The position numbers and the translations under genes were made by a program. Source: DSWT01 sp035415725 (lineage in GTDB: Bacteria; Chloroflexota; Anaerolineae; B4-G1; SLSP01). From it: a stretch of 25,955 nt of DNA. Under the pieces are notes generated by a model. That model worked only from the letters and a program-made list of their open reading frames with translations. It was not told the DNA's origin and searched no databases. Within the stretch, counting starts at the first letter, position 1. Each line of letters starts with the position of its first letter. Shown piece by piece: positions 16,320 through 23,160 of this stretch. Location: assembly GCA_035415725.1 (NCBI GenBank), contig DAOOGN010000062.1, positions 1-25,955 on the forward strand. The letters are read 5' to 3'.

Positions 16320-16913
16320 CTATTTCGGCAGGCGTAACTGCTGCCCAACGCGGATCAGGTTGGGATTGGAGATTTGGTCCTTGTTCAGCTCAAAGATTTC
16401 GGGCCAGCGGTTGGCGTTGCCCAGTTTTTCCTTGGCGATTTTGCTCAGGCTGTCGCCCGGCTGCACGACGTAGACGAGTTTGGCAGCTTCTTCGGCGGCC
16501 TTTTGGGCCTCTTCAGCGGCTTTAGCTTCCAGTGCGGCTTTTTTGGCCGCTAATTCTGCCTCCCGGCGCGCTTCGAACTCCCGCACTTTGGCGAGGGATT
16601 CAGCTTCTCTGCGTGCCTTTTCACGAGCCTCGGCCTCTGCGCGGGCTTTTTCGGCGGCAAGGCGGGCGGCCTCTTCTGCTGCTTTCTTTTCGGCGGCTTC
16701 TTGGGCCTGTTTCTCGGCTTCGGCTTTGGCGCGGTTCTCGGCGATCTGGCGGCGGGTTGCCTCCAGCGCGGCTTCGGCTTCTGCCTTGCGCTTGGCCTCG
16801 GCCTCAGCTTCGGCCTTGGCCGCAGCCTCAGCTTTCTCGTCGCGATCCGTCACGGCGTCGATCATCATGTTCAACAATCCCTTCTTTTCCTTCTTTTCCT
16901 TCTCGTCCGGCAT
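16320..16913 (-). CDS. Ala/Glu/Lys coiled-coil protein with C-terminal LysM
   Basis: A 197-residue protein. A charged head (EKEKKEKKGLLNMMIDAVTDRDEK) is followed by about 110 residues of Ala/Glu/Lys/Arg-rich sequence (about 27-143) predicted to form one long helix or coiled coil. A LysM domain ends it (about 147-196: VVQPGDSLSKIAKEKLGN, WPEIFELNKD, IRVGQQLRLP). LysM domains bind peptidoglycan or related N-acetylglucosamine polymers, but no signal peptide or membrane segment is visible, so a cytoplasmic location as in YgaU/LysM-type small proteins is possible. ATG 16913 has AGGAGG 6 nt upstream. It ends in its own terminator. Confidence 0.88.
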   Translation of the reverse strand: MPDEKEKKEKKGLLNMMIDAVTDRDEKAEAAAKAEAEAEAKRKAEAEAALEATRRQIAENRAKAEAEKQAQEAAEKKAAEEAARLAAEKARAEAEAREKARREAESLAKVREFEARREAELAAKKAALEAKAAEEAQKAAEEAAKLVYVVQPGDSLSKIAKEKLGNANRWPEIFELNKDQISNPNLIRVGQQLRLPK

Positions 16914-17048
16914 TTCAACCCTCCTAAAGTTAAGTTAATCGTAAATGATAGGTGCTCCAAGAGGATACTTTGTGTCAAAGATATAATCCTGTCTCAGGCA
17001 CAGTTCTACTCTGAACATTTCTCATCCCGGAACAACCTTAAAGACAAC

Positions 17049-17314
17049 GTATCTATTCAGGCTAGTAAACCTGACGAAGTAACTTATCCCCTATACCAGG
17101 TTTGGCGTGGATTTCGGTATGCCTGGTGCTTGTGGATGACGAGATAGGCGTGTTTCTATAAGCCCATCCCCCCTGCCCCCCTTCTCCCCAGGAAGGGGGA
17201 TTTTTGTAGGGGGTGTGGCGGGCAGCTTCGCTGCCCGCCACACCCCCTCTTTTTCACCCCCTTCTTCCCCGCTGGCGGGGGAGAAGGGGGTTGGGGGATG
17301 AGCTGAATAGTTAC
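17049..17314 (+). mobile_element. MITE-like element, copy E (266 bp)
   Basis: It has the family ends GTATCTATTCAGGC and GCTGAATAGTTAC, flanked by AAGACAAC at 17041-17048 and 17315-17322 (8 bp). The central hairpin is a perfect 19-bp stem (17208-17226/17230-17248, loop TTC). It lacks the roughly 75-bp segment before the right end that A1 carries. The right flank repeat abuts the stop codon (17323-17325) of the Gln-rich gene. Confidence 0.87.
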
Positions 17315-17322
17315 AAGACAAC

Positions 17323-18168
17323 TTAGCGCTTCATTAAAGTTTGTAAAATGCTTTGGGCGATCACGGTGCCGGCTGCCTGGCGCGGCGTTTGTGCCTGGTT
17401 AGGCTGCGCATTGAGAAGAGCGCCGATCAAGGTGAGACGCGCCGCCGCCGGATCTGCCCCCGATTGTGTTGCCTGCAGGTATGCCAGTCCCGCGGGCAGT
17501 AGTTTCCCTACAATGTCGCCTAAATCCAGATTATTGTCTTGCTGCTGTACCTCAGCCTGGGGGTGTGGTGTTCTGCTTCCCAAGAGCATGTCCAGTATTC
17601 CGCCAGTCTGAGTTTGTTGTTGGGGCTGGCCCTGAGGTTGCGCTTGCTGCTGTTGTGCTCCGGTCAAAGTCAGAAGCATATCTAACACTCCGGCAGCCGG
17701 CGCTGGCTGTTGGGGTTGTGTCTGAACTTGAGGCTGTGCTGACTGCTGGGCTGACCTCATAACCAAGTCCAGTACACTCTTTGAGGGCTGCTGTGGATCG
17801 GGATTATCCTGGGCCGGTACCGCACCCAACAGAGTCTCTAACAATGTGATGCCATCTGCGTGTTCCAACTGGGTGCGCCCCTCGAACTTTTTCGCTGCCT
17901 CGAGCAGTCCCTGTGCATAGTATTGGCTGGTGCCACCCTGTCCGGTTTTAGCCAGTCGTTGGCCGGCGCGGCGCAGCGCGACGGACGGGACTTTGGTTTC
18001 ATTCGCATGCATGGTTTTGGCGACCAGACGCATATTGGAAACCATATTGTCACCATGATTTCCATTGTATCCATCCAGCGTGTTGATATCTTCTCGCTGT
18101 GCGGTAACAGCTTGTAAGGCTTGATCGAACAAGCTGGCCAGGTTAATAGCCGTTTGTGATGCGGACAT
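17323..18168 (-). CDS. Gln-rich protein with degenerate DhaL/DAK2-like head
   Basis: A 281-residue protein of unknown function. Residues 1-118 look by eye like a DhaL/DAK2 domain: LDGYNGNHGDNM (31-42) sits where DhaL has GDGD(T/H)GxNM, with the metal-binding Asps replaced by Asn/His, and TGQGGTSQYYAQGLLEAA (75-92) matches the GxxGxSG loop region. A Gln/Pro-rich disordered region follows, with a short hydrophobic module repeated about every 25-30 residues: ITLLETLL (107), SVLDLVM (131), GVLDMLL (160), GILDMLL (190). The C-terminal helix-rich end (about 212-281) has no recognised fold. ATG 18168 has GGGAGGT upstream and a consensus-like promoter lies at 18310-18338. A kinase function is unlikely. 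Confidence 0.8.
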   Translation of the reverse strand: MSASQTAINLASLFDQALQAVTAQREDINTLDGYNGNHGDNMVSNMRLVAKTMHANETKVPSVALRRAGQRLAKTGQGGTSQYYAQGLLEAAKKFEGRTQLEHADGITLLETLLGAVPAQDNPDPQQPSKSVLDLVMRSAQQSAQPQVQTQPQQPAPAAGVLDMLLTLTGAQQQQAQPQGQPQQQTQTGGILDMLLGSRTPHPQAEVQQQDNNLDLGDIVGKLLPAGLAYLQATQSGADPAAARLTLIGALLNAQPNQAQTPRQAAGTVIAQSILQTLMKR

Positions 18169-18309
18169 AAAACCTCCCTTGGCCTGTATGGTTATGAGAA
18201 AAGTTATGGATGACGACGTCTGTTCATGGTCTGCATATAACTGGTCGTTCCACAGAAAACGATGCTCTAACCGGACATAGTTGTCTGGCCTTTGCGTTTC
18301 ATCATCTAC

Positions 18310-18338
18310 ATTATATGGTGAAGACGATATTAAGTCAA
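18310..18338 (-). promoter_or_regulatory. Sigma-70-type promoter for the Gln-rich protein
   Basis: The minus strand carries TTGACT (18333-18338), a 17-nt spacer and TATAAT (18310-18315). This is the closest match to the housekeeping consensus I found in the window. Predicted initiation near 18303 gives a leader of about 135 nt before ATG 18168. It lies just downstream of the small Cys-protein stop (18343), marking the boundary between transcripts. Confidence 0.72.
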
Positions 18339-18342
18339 AGCC

Positions 18343-18561
18343 TCATAGGGTGGCAACCGCCATCCCCGCCCCCGATTCTGGTACGCATCGGTGATGGTTG
18401 ATTCGAGGCGGCCATCGGCGGTAGTTATCCAGGGGACAACCGTAACCTCGATAGCGCTCTACGTCACTGCAGGTCGGGCAAAAGCTTAATTCGAGCAGGG
18501 TGACGCTGTCCTCATCTGTTGTGGCGATCCGTCGCAGCTTAGCATAACGGACGATTGCCAT
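18343..18561 (-). CDS. Small Cys-containing hypothetical protein
   Basis: A 72-residue predicted protein with no family I recognise. It has LSFCPTCSDVE and RYRGYGCPLDNYRRW, giving a CxxC pair plus further Cys, so a small zinc-binding knuckle is possible. ATG 18561 is chosen because AGGAG lies 6 nt upstream; the ATG at 18567 is too close to it. It begins 22 nt after the phosphatase stop and would be third in the AKR-like/phosphatase transcript. The C-terminal 25 residues look less ordered. Evidence is limited to the ribosome site, position and Cys pattern. Confidence 0.45.
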   Translation of the reverse strand: MAIVRYAKLRRIATTDEDSVTLLELSFCPTCSDVERYRGYGCPLDNYRRWPPRINHHRCVPESGAGMAVATL

Positions 18562-18583
18562 ACCCATCTCCTGTCATTTGTCC

Positions 18584-19078
18584 TTATTGACCTACCGGCC
18601 ACCGTAGCACTATGAATCGTTGCGCCTCCGTCTCCGGCGAAGGGCTGCTTGCAGAAGGTGTATTGGCCCGGAGCTTGCAGATAGCCTTTAACGCTTCGTC
18701 ACCGCTCATCCCGCATCGCACCAGATAACAACCGATCACCGTGCCTGTCCGTCCCAGTCCTCCTAGGCAATGGACGTAGACGCGCCACTGTTGTTGCCGA
18801 GCCTCAGCGAAGCTGTCGAGAATGGTCCCCATTGTTGCCGGTGCGGGTACGGCGAAGTCCGCCAGCGGTATGTGCAGGTGATATGCCTGCCCGCCGAGGT
18901 AGTTGTCGTAGGGCGGCGCTTCGCCTTTCTCGGTCAGATCCACAAAAAGCCGAATCCCCGCCTGCAACAGCTTGGGCAACCTGTCGTTGGTGTCATACCT
19001 CCGCTGGGGTGTGGGATACGGCCCGGCCAGCAGAAAGCCGGGTTCCACCCAATAAGCCTCGGGGATCGGCGTGTCCAC
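18584..19078 (-). CDS. Dual-specificity / tyrosine phosphatase-like protein
   Basis: A 164-residue cysteine phosphatase. The signature loop is VHCLGGLGRTG, with nucleophile Cys104 and Arg110 in the CX5R arrangement, and Asp74 (PLADF) is a candidate general acid. The N-terminal YWVEPGFLLAGPYP is typical of bacterial DSP-like enzymes of this size. Targets may be phosphoproteins, nucleotides or inositol-type phosphates; sequence does not decide. The start is GTG 19078, immediately after the TAA of the upstream AKR-like gene (TAAGTG), without a clear Shine-Dalgarno, so translation probably depends on ribosomes finishing the upstream gene. Confidence 0.9.
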   Translation of the reverse strand: MDTPIPEAYWVEPGFLLAGPYPTPQRRYDTNDRLPKLLQAGIRLFVDLTEKGEAPPYDNYLGGQAYHLHIPLADFAVPAPATMGTILDSFAEARQQQWRVYVHCLGGLGRTGTVIGCYLVRCGMSGDEALKAICKLRANTPSASSPSPETEAQRFIVLRWPVGQ

Positions 19079-19915
19079 TTAACTCAGCGAGCTTTTGCTG
19101 CGCGTCTTCTGCAACTCGATCTGCGGCATGCGCCGGGCCAGCAAGTCCAACGACAGCTCGATGGATTCGCGCGCTTCGTCGGGCGTGGTGGTGCCGAGGG
19201 TGACCATATCGCATTCGCGGATGGTGTTCCAGACGAAAGCAAGACCGACGATGGGCATGAGCCGTCCTGCCGCCAGTGGCTTGATCGTCATCACGGGTTT
19301 CCTGGCGTTCTGGATGATACGCTGCACCCAGTCCACCTCGACCTGCATCAAGAATCCCGCCGCGTTGTAGAGCTGGATGTACGTTTCGACGTCGGCGCCC
19401 ATGGCGTCGGCGTAGACGACCGTCTCCGGCATGTGGGTGGAAAGGCCGGGGATCATGCCGCGCTCGCGGATCATCACCGTGTACTTGTCCAGGTCGCGGA
19501 TGGTCTTGGTCATCCGGTCGGCCAGCGCATCGGTGATCATCTGGTGCGGCATGCAGAACGTCGCATGGTACTTCTCTTTACATAGATCGAAGACGCGCTC
19601 CGGTTCATTTTCCGCCGGACCCCCGGGCATGAGGTTAAAATGCGGCGTGATGATGCGCGTGATGGCTTTGCCGCTGCGCTGTTCGGCGTCTTGCAGAGCC
19701 GCTTCCAGCTTGTCATTCACCGGCCCCATCACCGCGTCGATGCCATATTCCAGGAACACGTCCAGGATCGCGGCGATGCTGTGGGGATCGTGATGCGTCT
19801 GGATGAATTTATCCTTGGCTAAACTCGTGTGCGACCAACCCAGGAACCAGTTGGTGCCGATCAACAACCGGGGCAATGAAATCCCTCCCACGGTAGTACG
19901 TGGAAATTCAGACAT
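19079..19915 (-). CDS. AKR-like barrel protein without obvious tetrad
   Basis: A 278-residue protein. Its end (KPLAAGRLMP; then CDMVTLGTTTPDEARESIEL) resembles the last strands and cofactor segment of aldo/keto reductases, and the start (ISLPRLLIGTNWFLGWSHTS) resembles their first strand. I cannot find the Asp/Tyr/Lys/His catalytic set: the expected Tyr after DAVMGP is missing, so it may use another chemistry. Several His and Cys (THHDPHS, TPHFN, FCMPHQM) could bind metal. ATG 19915 is preferred to TTG 19921 because AGGAGG lies 7 nt upstream. It is coupled to the phosphatase gene with no gap. Confidence 0.75.
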   Translation of the reverse strand: MSEFPRTTVGGISLPRLLIGTNWFLGWSHTSLAKDKFIQTHHDPHSIAAILDVFLEYGIDAVMGPVNDKLEAALQDAEQRSGKAITRIITPHFNLMPGGPAENEPERVFDLCKEKYHATFCMPHQMITDALADRMTKTIRDLDKYTVMIRERGMIPGLSTHMPETVVYADAMGADVETYIQLYNAAGFLMQVEVDWVQRIIQNARKPVMTIKPLAAGRLMPIVGLAFVWNTIRECDMVTLGTTTPDEARESIELSLDLLARRMPQIELQKTRSKSSLS

Positions 19916-20068
19916 GATCAAGCCTCCTTGTATTAAAGTGATGGTTGTGTATCAAAATTGGATAGATGAGACGCCATGATTGTATCCGCAGGTTCCAAGG
20001 TGATGATTTGGCCTTCTCAGCGGACAATTTTCACAATGGCGCTATCCCTGCCGCTTTCAAATGGGCGC

Positions 20069-21253
20069 TTACCTATTCACTACCGGTGCAGCCGCGACCT
20101 TAATCGCCAGCGCGAACGGCACGGATAGCATGATCACCCCGGCTGCACCCCAGCAAAGCTTCTCGTAGCCGACCAGGTTCAGCAGTGTCCCTGCCAGTAG
20201 CGACATTGCGACTGAGGTGATGTGGTTGATGCTCACCCCGGCAGACAACGTCGGCCCCAACTCCTCCGCTGGGGCAATGCGGTTGACGTAGGTGGAAAGC
20301 CCGATGCTCAACGTGACCAGAAAATTGATTCCGATCAACATCCCGCACAGGAACCAAACGTTGTGGACGGTGGCATAGCCGATGAAACACAACGCCAGTA
20401 GGACGTAACTGATTGCCAACGTGAGCCGTTCCCCGAGAAGATCCAGCAACCGCCCAATAGTCGGCGCAAGGATGAAGTTCACAGTACCGCTGATCGCCAG
20501 CAACAGACTGATCTGCCGCGCATCCAGACCGTAGCTTTGCACCAGCACCAGCGTGCCGAACGATCCGAAGACCTGGGTGCGCGATCCCTCAAAGAACGTC
20601 AGTACGTAGTAGAGCCAGTACCGTTTCTTCAGGAGGATGCGTGGCTGTGCCTGTTTCTGTTCCCCGATAGTGCGGGGAATCCGGGGCACAAGCAGTCCGC
20701 CGAGCGCGATTAGCACGCCGCCCACGATGAAAAAAGCCCGCAGGGGCAGCGCCTTCGCCAACAGTGCCGTCAGCCCCATCCCGACAATGGATGCCAACGC
20801 GCCTATTGAGGAGAGAAAACCCATCACGCGTCCGGAATGAGTCTTCTCGGTCAACGCGAATCCCAGTGTGCTTTGCAACGGCAACCAGTTGTGGAAGCCG
20901 AGACTGGCAAGCAACGCCGCGGCCAGTAGCGCGCCATACGATTGCACTGCCGCGTAGAGACAATAACCCGCCCCCATCAGCAGCAGTGAATAGGCGGCGC
21001 GACGCGATAGAGGAATGCGCGTGATGAGCGCCGCGATGAAAACCAGGATCAACCCTGGAATCTCGCGGATGCCCGCCATCCACAAGACCTGCTTGCCGCT
21101 CAAACCGAGGTCGTTGACGAAGAAGTTGGTGCTCGCAGCATTCAGCAATCCCTGACCCAGGCTGATGAGGAATACCGTAAACGCCAGGATGAGTACATAC
21201 GTACTCCACATGGATGTGGAGGCTTTGAATCTATCACGGATGAAGGATACCAT
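20069..21253 (-). CDS. MFS transporter
   Basis: A 394-residue integral membrane protein with about twelve predicted helices, typical of the major facilitator superfamily. Helix 1 begins near residue 18 (TYVLILAFTVFLISLGQG), and the loop between helices 2 and 3 is short and basic (TRIPLSRRAAY), as expected. A basic cytoplasmic loop (RIPRTIGEQKQAQPRILLKK) divides the two six-helix halves. The substrate cannot be told; the pattern recalls drug/metabolite efflux proteins. ATG 21253 has only a weak Shine-Dalgarno. About 45 nt upstream lies a striking ATTCGTGA inverted repeat that might be an operator. Confidence 0.92.
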   Translation of the reverse strand: MVSFIRDRFKASTSMWSTYVLILAFTVFLISLGQGLLNAASTNFFVNDLGLSGKQVLWMAGIREIPGLILVFIAALITRIPLSRRAAYSLLLMGAGYCLYAAVQSYGALLAAALLASLGFHNWLPLQSTLGFALTEKTHSGRVMGFLSSIGALASIVGMGLTALLAKALPLRAFFIVGGVLIALGGLLVPRIPRTIGEQKQAQPRILLKKRYWLYYVLTFFEGSRTQVFGSFGTLVLVQSYGLDARQISLLLAISGTVNFILAPTIGRLLDLLGERLTLAISYVLLALCFIGYATVHNVWFLCGMLIGINFLVTLSIGLSTYVNRIAPAEELGPTLSAGVSINHITSVAMSLLAGTLLNLVGYEKLCWGAAGVIMLSVPFALAIKVAAAPVVNR

Positions 21254-21296
21254 GATTTATGCTCTAGCAATAAGCCGCCAAGCGACACGCATCTTC

Positions 21297-21335
21297 ATCT
21301 TCACGAATGGATAAGCGATTCGTGAAGATTCGTGA
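21297..21335. promoter_or_regulatory. ATTCGTGA inverted and direct repeats upstream of MFS
   Basis: ATCTTCACGAAT (21297-21308) and ATTCGTGAAGAT (21318-21329) are perfect 12-bp arms around a 9-nt loop, and ATTCGTGA repeats again at 21328-21335. This lies between the serine hydrolase stop and the MFS start. It could be a regulator site or part of a dispersed repeat; neither strand has a U-rich tail after the stem. Confidence 0.5.
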
Positions 21336-21361
21336 TGAAAGTGTTTCTCTGGGTTGATCGT

Positions 21362-22798
21362 TTACGCACGTTTGCCGGTCAATGGCGGACGCTCGAGCGG
21401 GCCGAAACTGACGTTGGCCGTAAACTGATAGGTCAGTTGATCTCCGTCGAAGCGGCAGGTGAGGGTAGGGCAAAACGGCGTCTCGTAGAAACATAGCTTG
21501 ATCGTGTAGGTGTTCTTGTCCGTCCATGCGCCGCTGGCGGCGACCCGTCGTGCATTGCCGTCGTCGAAGGCCGTAGTGCCTGTGATCCATGCGCCCTTGC
21601 CACAAGGGATCCTGTGCGTCCCCCGCGCATCGCGGATGACGAGGGTGCTGGTCTCACCGGCAAAGTCGAGTGCGACGCTGATGATCCGCTGATCATTCTT
21701 CTCGAAGACATAACGTTTTCCCGAGACCTGCGCTGCCACCGACGATGTGGATTGTCCCTGCTGCGGCGTCATCGCCAGGGAGGCGAGTTTTTGTTCCAAG
21801 GCCGCTTGCGCTGCGGTGTTGGCGGACAGTGGAGTCGACTGCATCGCCGGCAGCAGGTGCTTCCAGACCAAATCGAGCACGGCCTGCATGTTACCCACCC
21901 CGCCGGTGATGGCCATCACGGCATCCTGGTCGGGCATGACGATGCAGTATTGCCCGAACGCCCCGTCGCCGCGATAAACGTTCTTGGGCCGACAGCGCCA
22001 GAACTGGTAGCCGTAGCCCTGCGCCCAGTCAGGATTGTCGTTGGGCGCGTTGTCGATGTGCGCGGCCGTCGCCTCGTCGACCCATGCTTCTGGCAGTAAC
22101 CGCTGGCCGTCCCACAGCCCTTTTTGCAGATACAGTTGCCCAAGCTTGGCGATGTCCTCTGTCTTGACGCTCAACCCGAAGCCACCGGTGTTGATCCCCC
22201 GCGGGCACGTTTCCCACGTCGCACCTTCGATGCCCAGCGGCGCGAAGATGCGCTCGCCCAGATAATCCAACACCGTCATGCCGGTCAGTTTTTGCACAAT
22301 GGCGGAGAGCATGTAGGTCGCACCAGTGTTGTAGAGGAAGTGCGTCCCCGGCTTGTAGATCACGGGGCGCGCCAGGAACGCTTTGACCCAGTTGCCGTCT
22401 CGCCGCCGGAACAGATATTCCGTGGTATCCTGCGCGTGGCCGGTACACATCGCCAGCAGATGGCGGACCTGCATCGCCGCCAGATGGCGGCTTACCTTCC
22501 GTGGCGCATCCTCCGGGAAGAAGGACAGCACCGGATCATCCACCGTCAGGTGTCCTTCCGCCACCGCCAGCCCGACGGCGGTTGAGGTGAAGCTCTTGCT
22601 CAGTGAGAAAAGCATGTGCGGATGTTCCGGCGCATAGGGCGCCCACCATCCCTGGGCGACGACGGCCCCGTGGCGCAACAGCATGAAGCTGTGCAGGCTA
22701 TCGATGTCTTTATCCACTGCCTCGACGAACGCGAGAATAGCCGATGACGCCATCCCTTGCGCCTCCGCTGTACTGTGTACGAGATTTTTGTTTGTCAT
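21362..22798 (-). CDS. Serine beta-lactamase-like hydrolase
   Basis: A 478-residue protein of the class C beta-lactamase/EstB/DD-peptidase superfamily. The nucleophile motif is SLSK at 65-68 and the second motif is Tyr156-Asn157 (LYNTG). The third (KTG/HxG) motif is not certain; ITGGVGN may serve. Residues from about 340 form a separate beta-rich C-terminal domain, common in such serine hydrolases. No signal peptide is seen, so a cytoplasmic esterase or amidase is more likely than a drug-resistance enzyme. ATG 22798 has AGGAG 6 nt upstream. The downstream MFS transporter is 108 nt away with a palindrome between, so co-regulation is possible but not shown. Confidence 0.9.
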   Translation of the reverse strand: MTNKNLVHSTAEAQGMASSAILAFVEAVDKDIDSLHSFMLLRHGAVVAQGWWAPYAPEHPHMLFSLSKSFTSTAVGLAVAEGHLTVDDPVLSFFPEDAPRKVSRHLAAMQVRHLLAMCTGHAQDTTEYLFRRRDGNWVKAFLARPVIYKPGTHFLYNTGATYMLSAIVQKLTGMTVLDYLGERIFAPLGIEGATWETCPRGINTGGFGLSVKTEDIAKLGQLYLQKGLWDGQRLLPEAWVDEATAAHIDNAPNDNPDWAQGYGYQFWRCRPKNVYRGDGAFGQYCIVMPDQDAVMAITGGVGNMQAVLDLVWKHLLPAMQSTPLSANTAAQAALEQKLASLAMTPQQGQSTSSVAAQVSGKRYVFEKNDQRIISVALDFAGETSTLVIRDARGTHRIPCGKGAWITGTTAFDDGNARRVAASGAWTDKNTYTIKLCFYETPFCPTLTCRFDGDQLTYQFTANVSFGPLERPPLTGKRA

Positions 22799-22884
22799 AG
22801 CTTGCTCCTGTTTATCAAATTGGTGTTAGCTTACTACAAAACCGGAAAAATGCAGCCCCTTATGGTACACACGTAGAGGTGCTC

Positions 22885-23094
22885 GTGCCGGCGACAGAAC
22901 TGGCACAGCAGCCTTTTACAGCCATTATCGAGCAAGACGCGGGTTGGTATATGGCTTCCTGTCCAGAAGTTCCCGGCGCCAATGGACAAGGTCGCCCGCC
23001 AGAGGCGTGTAAAGCTAGTCCGGCAGAGGCAATTGCCCTGATTTTGGAAGACCAACGTCGACCGAGGGCTGAAGCCCTACGGCTAAACGCATGA
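22885..23094 (+). CDS. HicB-like (UPF0150-type) protein, altered 3' end
   Basis: A 69-residue protein, the only plus-strand gene. FTAIIEQDAGWYMASCPEVPGANGQG (split: strands 1-2) and the helix PAEAIALILED match the partial RNase-H-like fold of HicB-type antitoxins and solo relatives. The family's usual TxEEA phrase after GQG reads PPEACKASP here. The last dozen residues (PRAEALRLNA) and the stop are encoded by a dispersed repeat (23065-23159), so the original C-terminus was probably replaced. No DNA-binding tail and no adjacent HicA toxin are present. The start is GTG 22885 after AGAGG; GTG 22879 is an alternative. Confidence 0.65.
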   Translation: MPATELAQQPFTAIIEQDAGWYMASCPEVPGANGQGRPPEACKASPAEAIALILEDQRRPRAEALRLNA

Positions 23095-23159
23095 AGCCCC
23101 CTTGGGCCAGCCTGCAGGGTTTATTAGCTTCAGCCGATGGCTTTAGCCGAGGCTAAAGC
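23065..23159. repeat. Dispersed hairpin repeat between convergent genes
   Basis: AGGGCT-ga-AGCCCT (23065-23078) opens it and GCTTTAGCC-ga-GGCTAAAGC (23140-23159) closes it, both perfect stems. The first 36 bases after the opening stem match window positions 1-36, and the second half resembles the 63-bp tandem unit. It provides the HicB-like stop and reaches to 1 base from the MFS stop codon; it might end transcription from both sides, though U-tails are absent. Confidence 0.75.
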
Positions 23160-23160
23160 T

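Noticed and set aside
16959..16980. TTGACA upstream of the LysM gene as a promoter -35 box
   Set aside because: The only TATAAT-like partner (TATCAT) lies 22 nt away, too far for a standard promoter.
21362..22798. The serine hydrolase as an antibiotic-resistance beta-lactamase
   Set aside because: It has the superfamily motifs but no signal peptide and an extra C-terminal domain, which fits general esterase/peptidase-type relatives better.
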